From positions 1-41,082 of the forward strand of contig JAOULX010000011.1 of the NCBI GenBank assembly GCA_029881795.1: a stretch of 41,082 bases of DNA. Reading direction: 5' to 3'. This document shows, piece by piece, positions 32,476 to 41,082 of this stretch. Origin of the DNA: Gammaproteobacteria bacterium (GTDB taxonomy: Bacteria > Pseudomonadota > Gammaproteobacteria > SZUA-229). The position numbers were made by a program, and so were the translations under genes. Position 1 is the first letter of the stretch; each line of letters begins with the position of its first letter. The notes beneath the pieces are model-generated. The model saw only the letters and a list, made by a program, of their open reading frames with translations, searched no databases and had not been told where the DNA came from.

Positions 32476-34631
32476 AATTCAGGGTCCTGTTTGCTTGGAA
32501 ATGATAACTTAAAACAAATATTATTACAGTTATCAGATACATGAGAATACCAGCTAATATGTCCGTGTAGAGCTTTACTGCGACGCTTAAGGTTGTTCAA
32601 GCCGGTGCCTTTTTTCCATTCTCTTATATCACTGTCGGAGTTGTCAGTGCAAAATTTTATAGTAAGAAAGTCTTTGTGACAGTATGCTGATAAAGTAATG
32701 TTACTGGCGCTGCCGTGTCTGAGCTCGTTTGATATCAGTTCGTTAAGCATTCTTTTAATGTGCAGAACAGCATCCGGTTTAAGTTCTGTAGCACTCAGGT
32801 TGTCTTCTATTTTCCAGATGATGTTTCTGTTTTTTTCATTAGCGCGCTCACTAAGCAGTTGCCGTTGACTGGCAAGTACCTCGTCCAGTGTCATGGACTG
32901 TTCGTGCTGAATAGAATAGACGATATCACGCAGAGTACTCATGCTGTCAGTCGCCAGTTCAACCAGTGATGGTTTTTTCAGGCTATGAATCAGTGTCATA
33001 AGTTTGGGTCCAAGTTCATCGTGCAGGTCACCCATAATGCGTTCGCGTTCCTTGTTGGTAGCAAGGTCAGTGTGATCAAAGGAGTCATAGCGATATTTAT
33101 ACAATTCAGCAATACCGGTTGCCAGGTTTATATCATCATAATTGAATAAGCGTGAGCCGTTATCTGCAAAGTTAAAAATAAGAGAACTCTGCTGGGTTAT
33201 ACCGGGAAGCTGTAATGTTAGGCCTGACTGAAGAATTTGTGGTGCAGGAGTCTCTTCGTAGCTTTCACACATATTCTGTGCTTTAAAAATATCTTTAAGC
33301 GTCTGCATAAGTGCCGAGTTGAGCTCGGATTTGTTTTTAATTGAGCTGATAGATACAACAATGTCAGGAAGATAGCTGGAGATTGTTGTGTCGGGTGCAT
33401 GTGACAATGTTTTCCAAAGTTGTTGTCTTAGTGGAAAGTATATCCAGGCGATGATTATCATTGAGATAATGGCCGATGTTTTTTGCTCCAGATGAAATAA
33501 ATAAATGAAGCTTATATCTAAAATTAAAATTAACAGGCCTGCAAAAAACCAGGTCCAGATGCTGAACCACCATTTGTCAATATTAAATAGTTTGTAACGA
33601 TAGGTGCCGATAGCTATACCGATAAATATAAGATAAGAAAAAAACAGCGTTAGTGATATTCCAATATAGGGCTCGTGACCCAAAGATTGTGGCAGTATGT
33701 TAAACGCTATTATCATTCCTGTGCCGGTCTGCATGGCCAGGAAAAGCCACTTGAACTGGGCCATTTCAATGGCTTTTCCACGGGCCTTGTACCATTGCAA
33801 GGCAGCGAAAATCAAAGACAATGAATAAAGGATATTAAAATGGATGAGGTAGCTGTTCTTAGCGACTTCAATGGTTTGAGTGATCATATTGAGCCAGAAT
33901 AATATCGGCAGCACGGTGATAACAATAATGGCTTTTTTACTGGCCAGTTGGATCGGGTAGAACAGCAGAAGACCCATAAGAAAGTAGGCATAAAAAAGTG
34001 CGCTGATCATCTGCAAAGGATGTGTGTACTGAAAGACAGCTGGATTAATGACGAGCTCACGAAAAAATGTAGTTTGTCCAATGATTATGTAAAGACAGAA
34101 TGAAAACGCAGAGACAGAGAGTGCTTTAATAATGGTTTGATTTTTTTTAAACGTTGCCAGCATAATATGAAAAACAAATGCCAAAACAGCTAAAATTAAT
34201 ACGGAGAGATGTCCGATTCCGATGCTGTTTAATGGCCGGTAGGCATCAGGCTTTATGTGATAAATTTGTTTGTTATGGTCTTTAAGCCAGACACTTTCTG
34301 ACGACAGAATCGTAAAAAGTTGTTTGTTTTCCTCTGTAAATACGTTGTAACTTTCAAAACTGTCGGTATCGGATGGTTCCGGGATTAGCATACCGCTGTG
34401 CAATAAAATGGATTGCTTGCTGTTACCGATTTCGGTGACATGCATTCCGGGTGTGAGGATCGAATGAGATGGCCCGTGCATACTGATGCTGTCGATTAAC
34501 AGGCCGTTAAGCTGGTGTTTGGCAGAAAACGTAATGCCGAGCCACGGGCTGGCGTATGATAGCCACAGAAAGACTGAAGCAAGCGTCAGACTGAATAATC
34601 CGCTTATAAGAATTGTTTTTCTTGGGGTCAT
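32472..34631 (-). CDS. Membrane sensor histidine kinase (NarX/DesK type)
   Basis: The 719-aa protein begins with one transmembrane helix, an extracytoplasmic segment (about residues 30-135), then about eight transmembrane helices (140-395). The cytoplasmic part has a HisKA_3 dimerisation box with phospho-acceptor His in RERIMGDLHDELGPKLM (about residue 535) and a HATPase domain with ELISNELRHG (N box) and KGTGLNNLKRRSKALHG (G box). The layout recalls kinases with multi-TM sensor domains that respond to membrane or small-molecule signals; the ligand is unknown. It is co-transcribed with the response regulator. Confidence 0.93.
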   Translation of the reverse strand: MTPRKTILISGLFSLTLASVFLWLSYASPWLGITFSAKHQLNGLLIDSISMHGPSHSILTPGMHVTEIGNSKQSILLHSGMLIPEPSDTDSFESYNVFTEENKQLFTILSSESVWLKDHNKQIYHIKPDAYRPLNSIGIGHLSVLILAVLAFVFHIMLATFKKNQTIIKALSVSAFSFCLYIIIGQTTFFRELVINPAVFQYTHPLQMISALFYAYFLMGLLLFYPIQLASKKAIIVITVLPILFWLNMITQTIEVAKNSYLIHFNILYSLSLIFAALQWYKARGKAIEMAQFKWLFLAMQTGTGMIIAFNILPQSLGHEPYIGISLTLFFSYLIFIGIAIGTYRYKLFNIDKWWFSIWTWFFAGLLILILDISFIYLFHLEQKTSAIISMIIIAWIYFPLRQQLWKTLSHAPDTTISSYLPDIVVSISSIKNKSELNSALMQTLKDIFKAQNMCESYEETPAPQILQSGLTLQLPGITQQSSLIFNFADNGSRLFNYDDINLATGIAELYKYRYDSFDHTDLATNKERERIMGDLHDELGPKLMTLIHSLKKPSLVELATDSMSTLRDIVYSIQHEQSMTLDEVLASQRQLLSERANEKNRNIIWKIEDNLSATELKPDAVLHIKRMLNELISNELRHGSASNITLSAYCHKDFLTIKFCTDNSDSDIREWKKGTGLNNLKRRSKALHGHISWYSHVSDNCNNICFKLSFPSKQDPEL

Positions 34632-34790
34632 TAAATTATCATCTTCTGTATAAATTCATCAGGGCTTTTTATTATTATGGTCAGATGAGAAATCCCTGCT
34701 CAAAATGCCAATATAGTAGTTATCTTTATAAAATTATTCGTGTTTGATCGCTGTCAAATATAGTTTGGCATTAGGTCCAAACGCTGTATC

Positions 34791-34964
34791 TTAGCCGTTC
34801 TTTGTGTGGCTTTCTGTGATTGCGATATCATTTTCGATGCCGAGAACGGCAGCTAGTTCTATAATATTGTGAATGATAAATTCCTTGTTATCGCATACCC
34901 GACGGACTCTTGCTACCAGCAAGTCCTGTTCGTTACGATAGACCCGAACAACATAATTTTCCAT
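34791..34964 (-). CDS. 57-aa conserved-looking small protein
   Basis: The minus-strand frame encodes 57 residues starting MENYVVRVYRNEQDLLVARV, then RRVCDNKEFIIHNIIELAAV and a charged tail. It has two beta strands followed by a helix (IIHNIIELAAVLGI). An AAGG ribosome site lies 8 bases before the ATG. It fills part of the gap between the STAND/SARP regulator and the kinase on the same strand. Short bacterial proteins with a similar YVVR.YR start and a final helix exist, from memory, without a clear function. A plus-strand frame across the same bases looks like a shadow. Confidence 0.55.
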   Translation of the reverse strand: MENYVVRVYRNEQDLLVARVRRVCDNKEFIIHNIIELAAVLGIENDIAITESHTKNG

Positions 34965-35076
34965 GCTACGTACCTTAATAAAGCTTGGTTTCAGTATAAC
35001 AATAAGCTCTTGCAGATAGCTTTCAGTTTAGAATGGCAGGAAGGTAATTACTTTAAATACAATAAGTTAGGGGGCG

Positions 35077-38000
35077 CTATAGCTGGATCAGGTCGAGGGT
35101 GGCCTGTGTGGGTTCAATTTCCAGATAGCTTAACAAAGTGCGTCGGCATTGTTCAAAGCAGGCTTTAGCAAGATCCGGACGGTTTTGCTGGAGATAGAGT
35201 TTGATCAAGTTTTGATATAAGGTTTCAGACAGCGGTTCTATTTTTATAGCCTGCTGGCTTAATTCAATAGCCTGTTGAATGAGTTGTTGTTGCTCAAGCT
35301 CGTGAATCAGTTCAGTGATAGTGCGAAGGTATTCTGCTCTGAGCTGTTCTTTGCGAATCAGTACATCAAAGTCTTCTTCTTCGCCTTTCAGGTATTCGCC
35401 TTGATAAAGCTGCAGTGCTTGCTGTTTAGTATCTGGGTTGTTGCTATTGTCAGTAAGTAATGCGCTGAATGCAGCGTCATCGGACCAGCAGAATTTTGGA
35501 TTAAGCTGAAGATTGTCGCTCTCTCTTAATATGGCTTGGTCAGAATTAAGTAATTGACGTAAGCGATGCAGGTGAGTGTGCAGTGATGTCTTTTGTTTAT
35601 CGGCCGAAAGTTCAGGATATAGTTCATCATTAATGCTGGCAACTGACGCTTTACCCGAATGTTTGATGAGTGCTTTAAGCAGAAGAATCGGTCGAGCATC
35701 GCGACGTGTCTCAGCAAATAGATTTCGCCCATTTACCAGCACTTCAAATTTTCCTAAGGTGTATATTTTTATAGGCCATGGCCACTGTGAGATGCTAAGA
35801 GCAGGAGCTGGCAGGTAATCCAAATGCTTGCTTATCCACTGCTTCATGATAGCGGCTTCAATATTATGCAAAAAAGAAAAATGAGCCACTTGAGAAATAA
35901 AACTAGGGTACCAGTTACTAAAGCGCATGAGTTTATGTTCTTTAATATGTCTGATAGCTTTAGTAAGAGCAGTGCGGGCGGTTTCGGTGTCACCAGATTT
36001 GTCAGCTAGCAAAGCTTTTAACATGAGTCCGTGTGCGAAGACGCCGTGATTAGGAAAGCCTTCGACTTCTTTAACAGTGCGATCGTTAAATGCTGAGCTT
36101 TGTTCATAATCACCAATTAAAAACAGTAACTCGGCATGCATGTCGTCTAAAACAATACGCCAGGCGAATGGATTACCATCACCGATGGCCTGTTTTGAAA
36201 GTGTCAGACTTTTTAGTGCTTCCGTGTAGTCATCCTGCCACATGTAATACTGGGACTGTAAATAATAGTAATTACTGAGGTAATTTCTGTCACCCCGGCA
36301 CAGTGGGTAGAGCTTATCAAGACAGTCTTTAACTGAATCATGGCGACCCATAAATAATTCAAACTTGGCTTCTGCAATGAGTAAAAATGAATCAAGTGCA
36401 TTTATTTCGCTTTCTTTAGCAAGCTTTATCAATGAGTGCGTTAGCTGGTGACCCTTTTCGATGTCCATAACATGTAGCCATGAAAAAAGAATGCTGAAAT
36501 GGCTGGCCAGAAAGATAAAGGGTGGCATGTGGTCTTTGTTTAAAAAGGGCAGGATAAAGTCGATAGTTTTGACTATTTTTTCTGAATTGCATTCGTTGAA
36601 ATAAATCAATAACAGTGAAAGGCTGAGTTCGACGGTTTGCGCCGGATCGGCATTGAGTTCAATAGCCTGTTCGCAGCGACTAATCCAGTAGTAAACTTTC
36701 TCTCTATCGTAATCAGTAATGAAATAAGCTGACATTAATATACTGATCAGGTCTTTTTCGCTGAGATCATCTGGTAAAGGCTGATGGGTCTGCAGCTCGG
36801 TGAATTTATCCAGTAATGAAGGCAGTAGCTCAAAGCAGTGAAGTGTGGTGGTTATTTGCTTGATGGCAGAAAGTAGGGATTCATAAGCGGCAGTTATTTT
36901 CTGCTCAGCAATAAACAGCTCACAGGACTTAACAAAATGCTCTATTGCTGAGTCCGGATTACTCATTGCGTAAAGAGACGCATTGATGAAACAGAGTTGT
37001 GCATTGTTGTTTTTAATTTCGTCCGGTATTTTTTCTAAAGCCTGACTGAGTTGAGAAACCTGGCCGCTTGCAATAATTGCGCTGGCTTTTTCGCAGATGA
37101 GAGCGATGGCTTTGTCGTCATGCCCGGATTTAAAATAGAGGGATATCGCACTGAAATAATTAGCGTCTGACTGCAGTAATTCTGCTGTAAGCAATAGAGT
37201 GTTGTTGATTTCATCTTCTGAAAACTGCTTGCTCATTTCCTGTTGCAAAAATTCCTGAAACAGTGGATGCAATATATATCTATCATCTTCGTATAAAGTA
37301 ATGAACTGGTTGTTTTCGCTCATTTGATTAATGAGGCTGATGATGTCCGGATTGTTGGTAATGCTGGAAGCTGACGTCTGGGATATATAGGGTAGATATG
37401 ATAGCGTCAATAAAGATTGCTGATTTTCTTTACTGTGCTTATTCAGAATTTCTTCAGCAAAATATGAAAAACTCGATGAGGACAAAGTTTTATTTTTGTT
37501 AGACGAAGAGTTTAAATCGGATAGGCCCAGTATCAGGCCGGAAATCCATCCATTTGAGCGACTGTGTAACTCAAGCAGATAATCATTTTCAATCTGATTG
37601 CCGAGCAAGGCGGCAATATCACACCATTCTTTTTCATCAAAACGTAATGATTGTTCACTGATGTGAACAAGTTTTTGACTGGCTTTTAGTGATACAAGAG
37701 AGGCCGGTGGTTGTTGTCGGCTGATGATAATAATTGTTTGGCCTGGCTGCATGGAATCAACCATGACAGGCAGCAGTGTGTAAAAAATACTGTCTTCAGC
37801 AAGTAAATGTAAGTTGTCGAAGACGATGCATCCGTGTGGATTTAAAATCGCGGCCAGTGTATCCATAAAGCGCCGGGTAAAGTTACTGATGCCCGGCATA
37901 TATTCTGCTGTTAATGCCGGAAGTGCAATCGCATCTTTTGCTGATAATTTGCTTGCGCTTAATTTAAGGTAATGAAACAGCGTGGCGGGGTCGGTGTCGC

Positions 38001-38211
38001 CTTCATCTATTTGATACCAGATATTTTTCTTATTGGTCTTGGACAGATAACTATTGATTAGCGTTGTTTTGCCAGAGCCGCCGGGTGCAGAAAGCCAGAT
38101 TAATGGTGAATGTGAATGAGCCTCGTTAAGCTCTGTTAGTAAGCGATCACGGAGTAAAACTTGATGGGTTCGAGGCTGAGTGGTTTTTGAAGAGAAGGAT
38201 TGAGTTGGCAT
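35077..38211 (-). CDS. STAND ATPase with SARP/BTAD DNA-binding output
   Basis: The 1044-aa protein begins with a MalT-like NTPase domain (about residues 20-340): Walker A SAPGGSGKTTLINSYL (41-56), Walker B CIVFDNLHLL, and LHSRSNGWISGLILGL typical of the LuxR-MalT group. Residues 340-800 are TPR-like helical repeats that probably bind a ligand. At about 815-905 there is an OmpR/SARP-type winged helix (TLGKFEVLVNGRNL, ending SLHTHLHRLRQLL), and at about 915-1040 a bacterial transcriptional activator domain (BTAD). Such proteins are signal-gated activators that assemble on ATP. It is upstream of the 57-aa gene and the two-component genes and divergent from the tandem-repeat lipoprotein. Confidence 0.88.
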   Translation of the reverse strand: MPTQSFSSKTTQPRTHQVLLRDRLLTELNEAHSHSPLIWLSAPGGSGKTTLINSYLSKTNKKNIWYQIDEGDTDPATLFHYLKLSASKLSAKDAIALPALTAEYMPGISNFTRRFMDTLAAILNPHGCIVFDNLHLLAEDSIFYTLLPVMVDSMQPGQTIIIISRQQPPASLVSLKASQKLVHISEQSLRFDEKEWCDIAALLGNQIENDYLLELHSRSNGWISGLILGLSDLNSSSNKNKTLSSSSFSYFAEEILNKHSKENQQSLLTLSYLPYISQTSASSITNNPDIISLINQMSENNQFITLYEDDRYILHPLFQEFLQQEMSKQFSEDEINNTLLLTAELLQSDANYFSAISLYFKSGHDDKAIALICEKASAIIASGQVSQLSQALEKIPDEIKNNNAQLCFINASLYAMSNPDSAIEHFVKSCELFIAEQKITAAYESLLSAIKQITTTLHCFELLPSLLDKFTELQTHQPLPDDLSEKDLISILMSAYFITDYDREKVYYWISRCEQAIELNADPAQTVELSLSLLLIYFNECNSEKIVKTIDFILPFLNKDHMPPFIFLASHFSILFSWLHVMDIEKGHQLTHSLIKLAKESEINALDSFLLIAEAKFELFMGRHDSVKDCLDKLYPLCRGDRNYLSNYYYLQSQYYMWQDDYTEALKSLTLSKQAIGDGNPFAWRIVLDDMHAELLFLIGDYEQSSAFNDRTVKEVEGFPNHGVFAHGLMLKALLADKSGDTETARTALTKAIRHIKEHKLMRFSNWYPSFISQVAHFSFLHNIEAAIMKQWISKHLDYLPAPALSISQWPWPIKIYTLGKFEVLVNGRNLFAETRRDARPILLLKALIKHSGKASVASINDELYPELSADKQKTSLHTHLHRLRQLLNSDQAILRESDNLQLNPKFCWSDDAAFSALLTDNSNNPDTKQQALQLYQGEYLKGEEEDFDVLIRKEQLRAEYLRTITELIHELEQQQLIQQAIELSQQAIKIEPLSETLYQNLIKLYLQQNRPDLAKACFEQCRRTLLSYLEIEPTQATLDLIQL

Positions 38212-38858
38212 ATGAGGTTCTGCTTATAGCTAAAATATTGTATCGAGTCTAAAGTAAAAAATAATGCTGATATTGTAAGCTGTTTTCTTGATGTTGAATA
38301 TTACAACTATTAAATAACCCTTGTTCACCTGATTATAGATCCGTTCAAAGTAATCAAAAAATCCGCTCTGGCTTCTTCACGACTCACTCTAGCTTTAGTA
38401 AACCAAAGAAGATTTAGGCTGCTGAATTATTATAACAACTACCGACGGCACTCATTCTGCTGACGATACCATGCGCTTTTAACAATGACTGATATGCATG
38501 GCTAGTAAATTGTGAGTCTCGATCAGGATGCAGGATCACTGAATACTATGACCCAGCAGGTTAGCATATTGGCGTTGCCTCCAGATTGCTGGACCAACCG
38601 AACGGCCTCTTGTTTGTGTTTACGGCTGTATTATCGCTCTTAATAAGGTGCCCGCCATGTCGGGGTGGAGTCATTTACAGGTTAAAATACGTGTTTTTCT
38701 AATAAAAACATACGCTTATCAAATTTTTCTTATGGGATTAAAAGGGTTTAATCAATTAATTATGCCTCACCACCCACTGGAATGAGGTGGTTACCTTATT
38801 ACATTATCATTGTTACAATTTTGTGACAAATCAAAAAAAGTACAAATAGGAAGGTGAT
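38212..38858. other. Intergenic region with an IS3 remnant
   Basis: No intact gene is seen. It holds the promoter side of the STAND/SARP gene (38212-38335), a decayed IS3-type element (about 38338-38690), and an AT-rich stretch up to the lipoprotein ribosome site (aggaagg, 38848-38854). The sequence cctcaccacccactggaatg and following bases near 38764 can form a weak stem. Confidence 0.7.
38338..38690 (-). pseudogene. IS3-family element remnant (orfA and orfB pieces)
   Basis: On the minus strand an orfA-like piece (RKHKQEAVRLVQQSGGNAN, about 38585-38645) is followed by an orfB-like piece: DSQFTSHAYQSLLKAHGIVS, then MSAVGSCYNNSAA, FFGLLKLE and, after frameshifts, DYFERIYNQV (about 38340-38535). 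These match the C-terminal DDE region of IS3 orfB (GIVxSMSRxGNCYDNA, FFGxLK). Most of orfA and the first half of orfB are deleted, and several stops and shifts are present. Confidence 0.75.
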
Positions 38859-41082
38859 ATGGAAACAATGATTTCTAAAATTGTAGTGGTACTTGCATTG
38901 CTGTCAGTACTGTCTTGTAGTTCTGAAAGTGCTCAACCACCAGCTGCAGATGTATCGCCAGTCACCACAAATAATGCACCGACTGTATCAGATGCGATTG
39001 TTTCCATTGATGAGGACCTGATTCTTATACACAGCCTCGTGGCAAACGACCCCGAGGGAGATGCTTTAACATATTCAATTACTCAACAGCCCTCTAATGG
39101 TGTTGCTAGTGTTGTTGGTAATCAGGTTACGTACCAACCGAATGCAAACTTTAATGGTAGCGATAATTTTGAATATATTGCTGATGATGGAGCTTTACAA
39201 AGCAGTGTTGGAGTTGTAGATATCACAGTCAACCCGGTTAACGATGCCCCGAGTGTTGCTGATGTAAGTTACCAATTAAATGAAGATAGCAGTATCACAA
39301 TCAATTTGTTGGCCACTGATGTGGATGGCGAAAATGTTTTCTTTTCAGTTGGGTCAGTGTCTAACGGTGAACTGGCGGGTACGGGTAGTGTGTATACCTA
39401 TTTTCCAAATAATAACTGGAATGGTACCGATTCATTCACCTATATCGCTAATGATGGACATGCTAACAATGGCGTAAGTAATACCGGAGTCATAAGTCTC
39501 AATGTGATTGCTGTTAATGATGCACCGTTTGCAAATTCATCAAGTGTGGTGGTTGCAGAAGGTGGCAGCCTGGGAATTACATTGACCGCAAGTGATGCAG
39601 ATGGTGATGTTTTAAGTTATTCAATCACTTCGGCTCCTGTTAATGGGGCGCTGACGCTGGTAGGGAACACGGCTACCTATACGCCAAATCCCTTATACAA
39701 TGGTGCCGATAGTTTTAGTTTTGTTGTTAATGATGGTTCTTTGAGTAGTGCCAGTGCCAGTATTAATATCACGGTGACTGGCGTCAATAATCAGCCAGTT
39801 GCAAATGCGGGCAGCGTAGTATTAGATGAGGATAACACGGCGTCTGTCACGCTTACAGGTTCTGATTTAGATGGCGATGTACTCTTATATGCATTAAGCA
39901 CAGCGCCATCTAACGGCAGCGTTGCAATAACAGGTAATGTTGCCTACTACACACCAAATGAAAATTTTAATGGTGTCGATAGTTTTAGTTTTGTTTCAAA
40001 TGACGGCACTGTTAATAGCGTTGCTGCAGTTGTGAGCGTTACGGTTAACGCCGTCAATGATGCGCCGGTTGCAAATGCTGGTACTGCCATTGTGCAGGAA
40101 GATGGCGCGATAGCAATAACACTGAATGCCAGTGATGCTGATGCTGATACGCTAACCTACAGTATTGTCAATAACCCAACTCGCGGTGTGCTGAGTGGGA
40201 CTGCGCCAAATCTTACTTATACTCCAAATCTTAATGAAAATGGTACAGATGTTTTTACCTATATGGTGACAGATGGTCTGTTGAATAGTGCAACCGTGGC
40301 GGTTGATATTACTATTGTCGCTGTTAATGATGCGCCGCAGGCAGCTAATAATTCACTCACAACCAATGAAGACACAATGGCGGCAATTACGTTGTCAGCC
40401 ACGGATGCGGATCTGGATGCTCTGACGTATCTCGTCAATACTGCTCCATTAAATGGTTCGCTAAACATTGTTGGCGACCAGGCAAGCTACACGCCTAACG
40501 CTGACTTTAACGGCACTGACAGTTTTAAGTTTGTTGCTAATGATGGCACCGGGGATAGTTTAGCTGCCACAGTGACTATCACAGTCGCTTCAATCAATGA
40601 CGCACCGGTGGCAAACGCTGCTTCTGCTGACGTATTTGAGGATGGTGCGGTAGCAATAACACTTAATGCTCTTGATGTTGATGGAGATACGCTCACCTAT
40701 AGTATTGTAAATAACCCGGCCCGTGGCAATTTGACCGGAACCGCACCTAATCTAACGTATACCCCGAATCTTAATGCAAATGGCGCAGATATCTTTACCT
40801 ATATGGTGACGGATGGTGCATTGGATAGCTCAACCGTAGCCGTTGAAATTACCATTTCAGCCGTTAATGATCTCCCAGTTGCGTCCAGCAACGCTGTAAC
40901 AACGAACGAAGATACAGGAACGACAGTGACCTTATTGGCCACAGATGTCGACCTGGATAACCTGACTTATCGCGTTGGTACAGCACCGACTAATGGCTCG
41001 CTAAACATTGTTGGTGATCAGGCAACCTATACACCAAACGCTGACTTTAACGGCGCAGACAGTTTTAGTTTTGTTGCCAATG
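38859..41082 (+). CDS. Tandem-95/cadherin-like repeat surface lipoprotein, partial
   Basis: The frame starts at an ATG after AGGAAGG and stays open to the window end (at least 741 codons). The N-terminus is a short hydrophobic signal ending in a possible lipobox (ALLSVLSC). From about residue 45 the protein is a row of about 90-aa repeats, each with an AVNDAP start, an ED motif, ITL.A.D.DGD.LTYSI, NG.L, TYTPN.NFNG.DSF and V.DG. These are tandem-95/cadherin-like beta-sandwich repeats whose D-rich loops usually bind calcium. About eight repeats are visible. The last four form two copies of a 540-bp double unit. Such proteins are adhesins or surface fibres. The C-terminus lies outside the window. 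Confidence 0.88.
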   Translation, partial: METMISKIVVVLALLSVLSCSSESAQPPAADVSPVTTNNAPTVSDAIVSIDEDLILIHSLVANDPEGDALTYSITQQPSNGVASVVGNQVTYQPNANFNGSDNFEYIADDGALQSSVGVVDITVNPVNDAPSVADVSYQLNEDSSITINLLATDVDGENVFFSVGSVSNGELAGTGSVYTYFPNNNWNGTDSFTYIANDGHANNGVSNTGVISLNVIAVNDAPFANSSSVVVAEGGSLGITLTASDADGDVLSYSITSAPVNGALTLVGNTATYTPNPLYNGADSFSFVVNDGSLSSASASINITVTGVNNQPVANAGSVVLDEDNTASVTLTGSDLDGDVLLYALSTAPSNGSVAITGNVAYYTPNENFNGVDSFSFVSNDGTVNSVAAVVSVTVNAVNDAPVANAGTAIVQEDGAIAITLNASDADADTLTYSIVNNPTRGVLSGTAPNLTYTPNLNENGTDVFTYMVTDGLLNSATVAVDITIVAVNDAPQAANNSLTTNEDTMAAITLSATDADLDALTYLVNTAPLNGSLNIVGDQASYTPNADFNGTDSFKFVANDGTGDSLAATVTITVASINDAPVANAASADVFEDGAVAITLNALDVDGDTLTYSIVNNPARGNLTGTAPNLTYTPNLNANGADIFTYMVTDGALDSSTVAVEITISAVNDLPVASSNAVTTNEDTGTTVTLLATDVDLDNLTYRVGTAPTNGSLNIVGDQATYTPNADFNGADSFSFVAN
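40066..41082 (+). repeat. 540-bp higher-order repeat within the surface protein gene
   Basis: Matching landmarks are exactly 540 bp apart: agtattgt...aataaccc at 40161 and 40701, and ctaaacattgttgg at 40461 and 41001. The unit therefore contains two different repeats of 90 residues. Copy 1 runs about 40066-40605 and copy 2 starts at about 40606 and leaves the window. The two copies differ mostly by silent or conservative changes. Confidence 0.85.

Noticed and set aside
34869-35168. 99-aa plus-strand ORF
   Set aside because: It overlaps the end of the STAND/SARP gene and the 57-aa minus-strand frame, has no ribosome site or recognisable pattern, and its composition looks like a shadow frame.
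38859-41082. Non-coding tandem repeat array
   Set aside because: Translation in one frame is open throughout and gives regular 90-aa beta-sandwich repeats, so it is coding.

Overview
The window looks like the chromosome of a free-living, probably marine, Gammaproteobacterium of moderate to low GC. The strongest evidence is the core block mrcA (PBP1A) divergent from pilM-N-O-P-Q, followed on the same strand by aroK-aroB-dgt-damX-like and gltB-gltD. This is a typical gammaproteobacterial gene order. The genus cannot be fixed from sequence alone; Methylophaga, Cycloclasticus or other Thiotrichales-like lineages are my guess.

Layout. (1) 1-1194 is a nest of dead mobile DNA: an integrase-type transposase fragment cut by an IS256-type element, whose transposase is cut by a 137-bp MITE. 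(2) 1195-5462 is a plus-strand envelope cluster: a short Omp85-type barrel protein, a MipA/OmpV-like protein, a CPBP membrane protease, a 30-aa membrane peptide and a membrane-anchored AraC-type regulator. (3) 5463-6027 holds an IS256 3' remnant. (4) 6028-8005 is a minus-strand operon (77-aa HMA-like protein, 31-aa peptide, MddA-like methanethiol S-methyltransferase) divergent from an HxlR-type regulator with a palindromic operator between them. (5) 8128-8264 is a second, nearly identical MITE. (6) 8279-10477 is an accessory pair of units: XRE regulator plus ImmA-like protease, divergent from a small Lys/Asp/Pro/Gly-rich ORF and a protein with a ubiquitin-conjugating E2-like motif fused to a SEC-C zinc motif. 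(7) 10478-10922 is a structured, repeat-bounded intergenic block. (8) 10923-30753 is the core block. (9) 30836-38211 carries an MBL-fold protein, a NarX/NarL-type two-component system, a 57-aa ORF and a 1044-aa STAND/SARP-type regulator. (10) 38212-38858 holds an IS3 remnant. (11) From 38859 a tandem-repeat (tandem-95/cadherin-like) surface lipoprotein runs off the end.

How the genes work together. The core block couples cell-wall synthesis, the type IV pilus alignment and secretin complex, shikimate synthesis and ammonium assimilation. The right part looks like a signalling locus (histidine kinase, response regulator, large ATPase regulator) next to a giant surface protein; regulation of one by the other is only inference. 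The best candidate for something undescribed is the orphan E2-like/SEC-C gene with its overlapping small upstream ORF, next to an XRE-ImmA switch and a MITE, with no E1 (ThiF) or JAB protease gene in the window.
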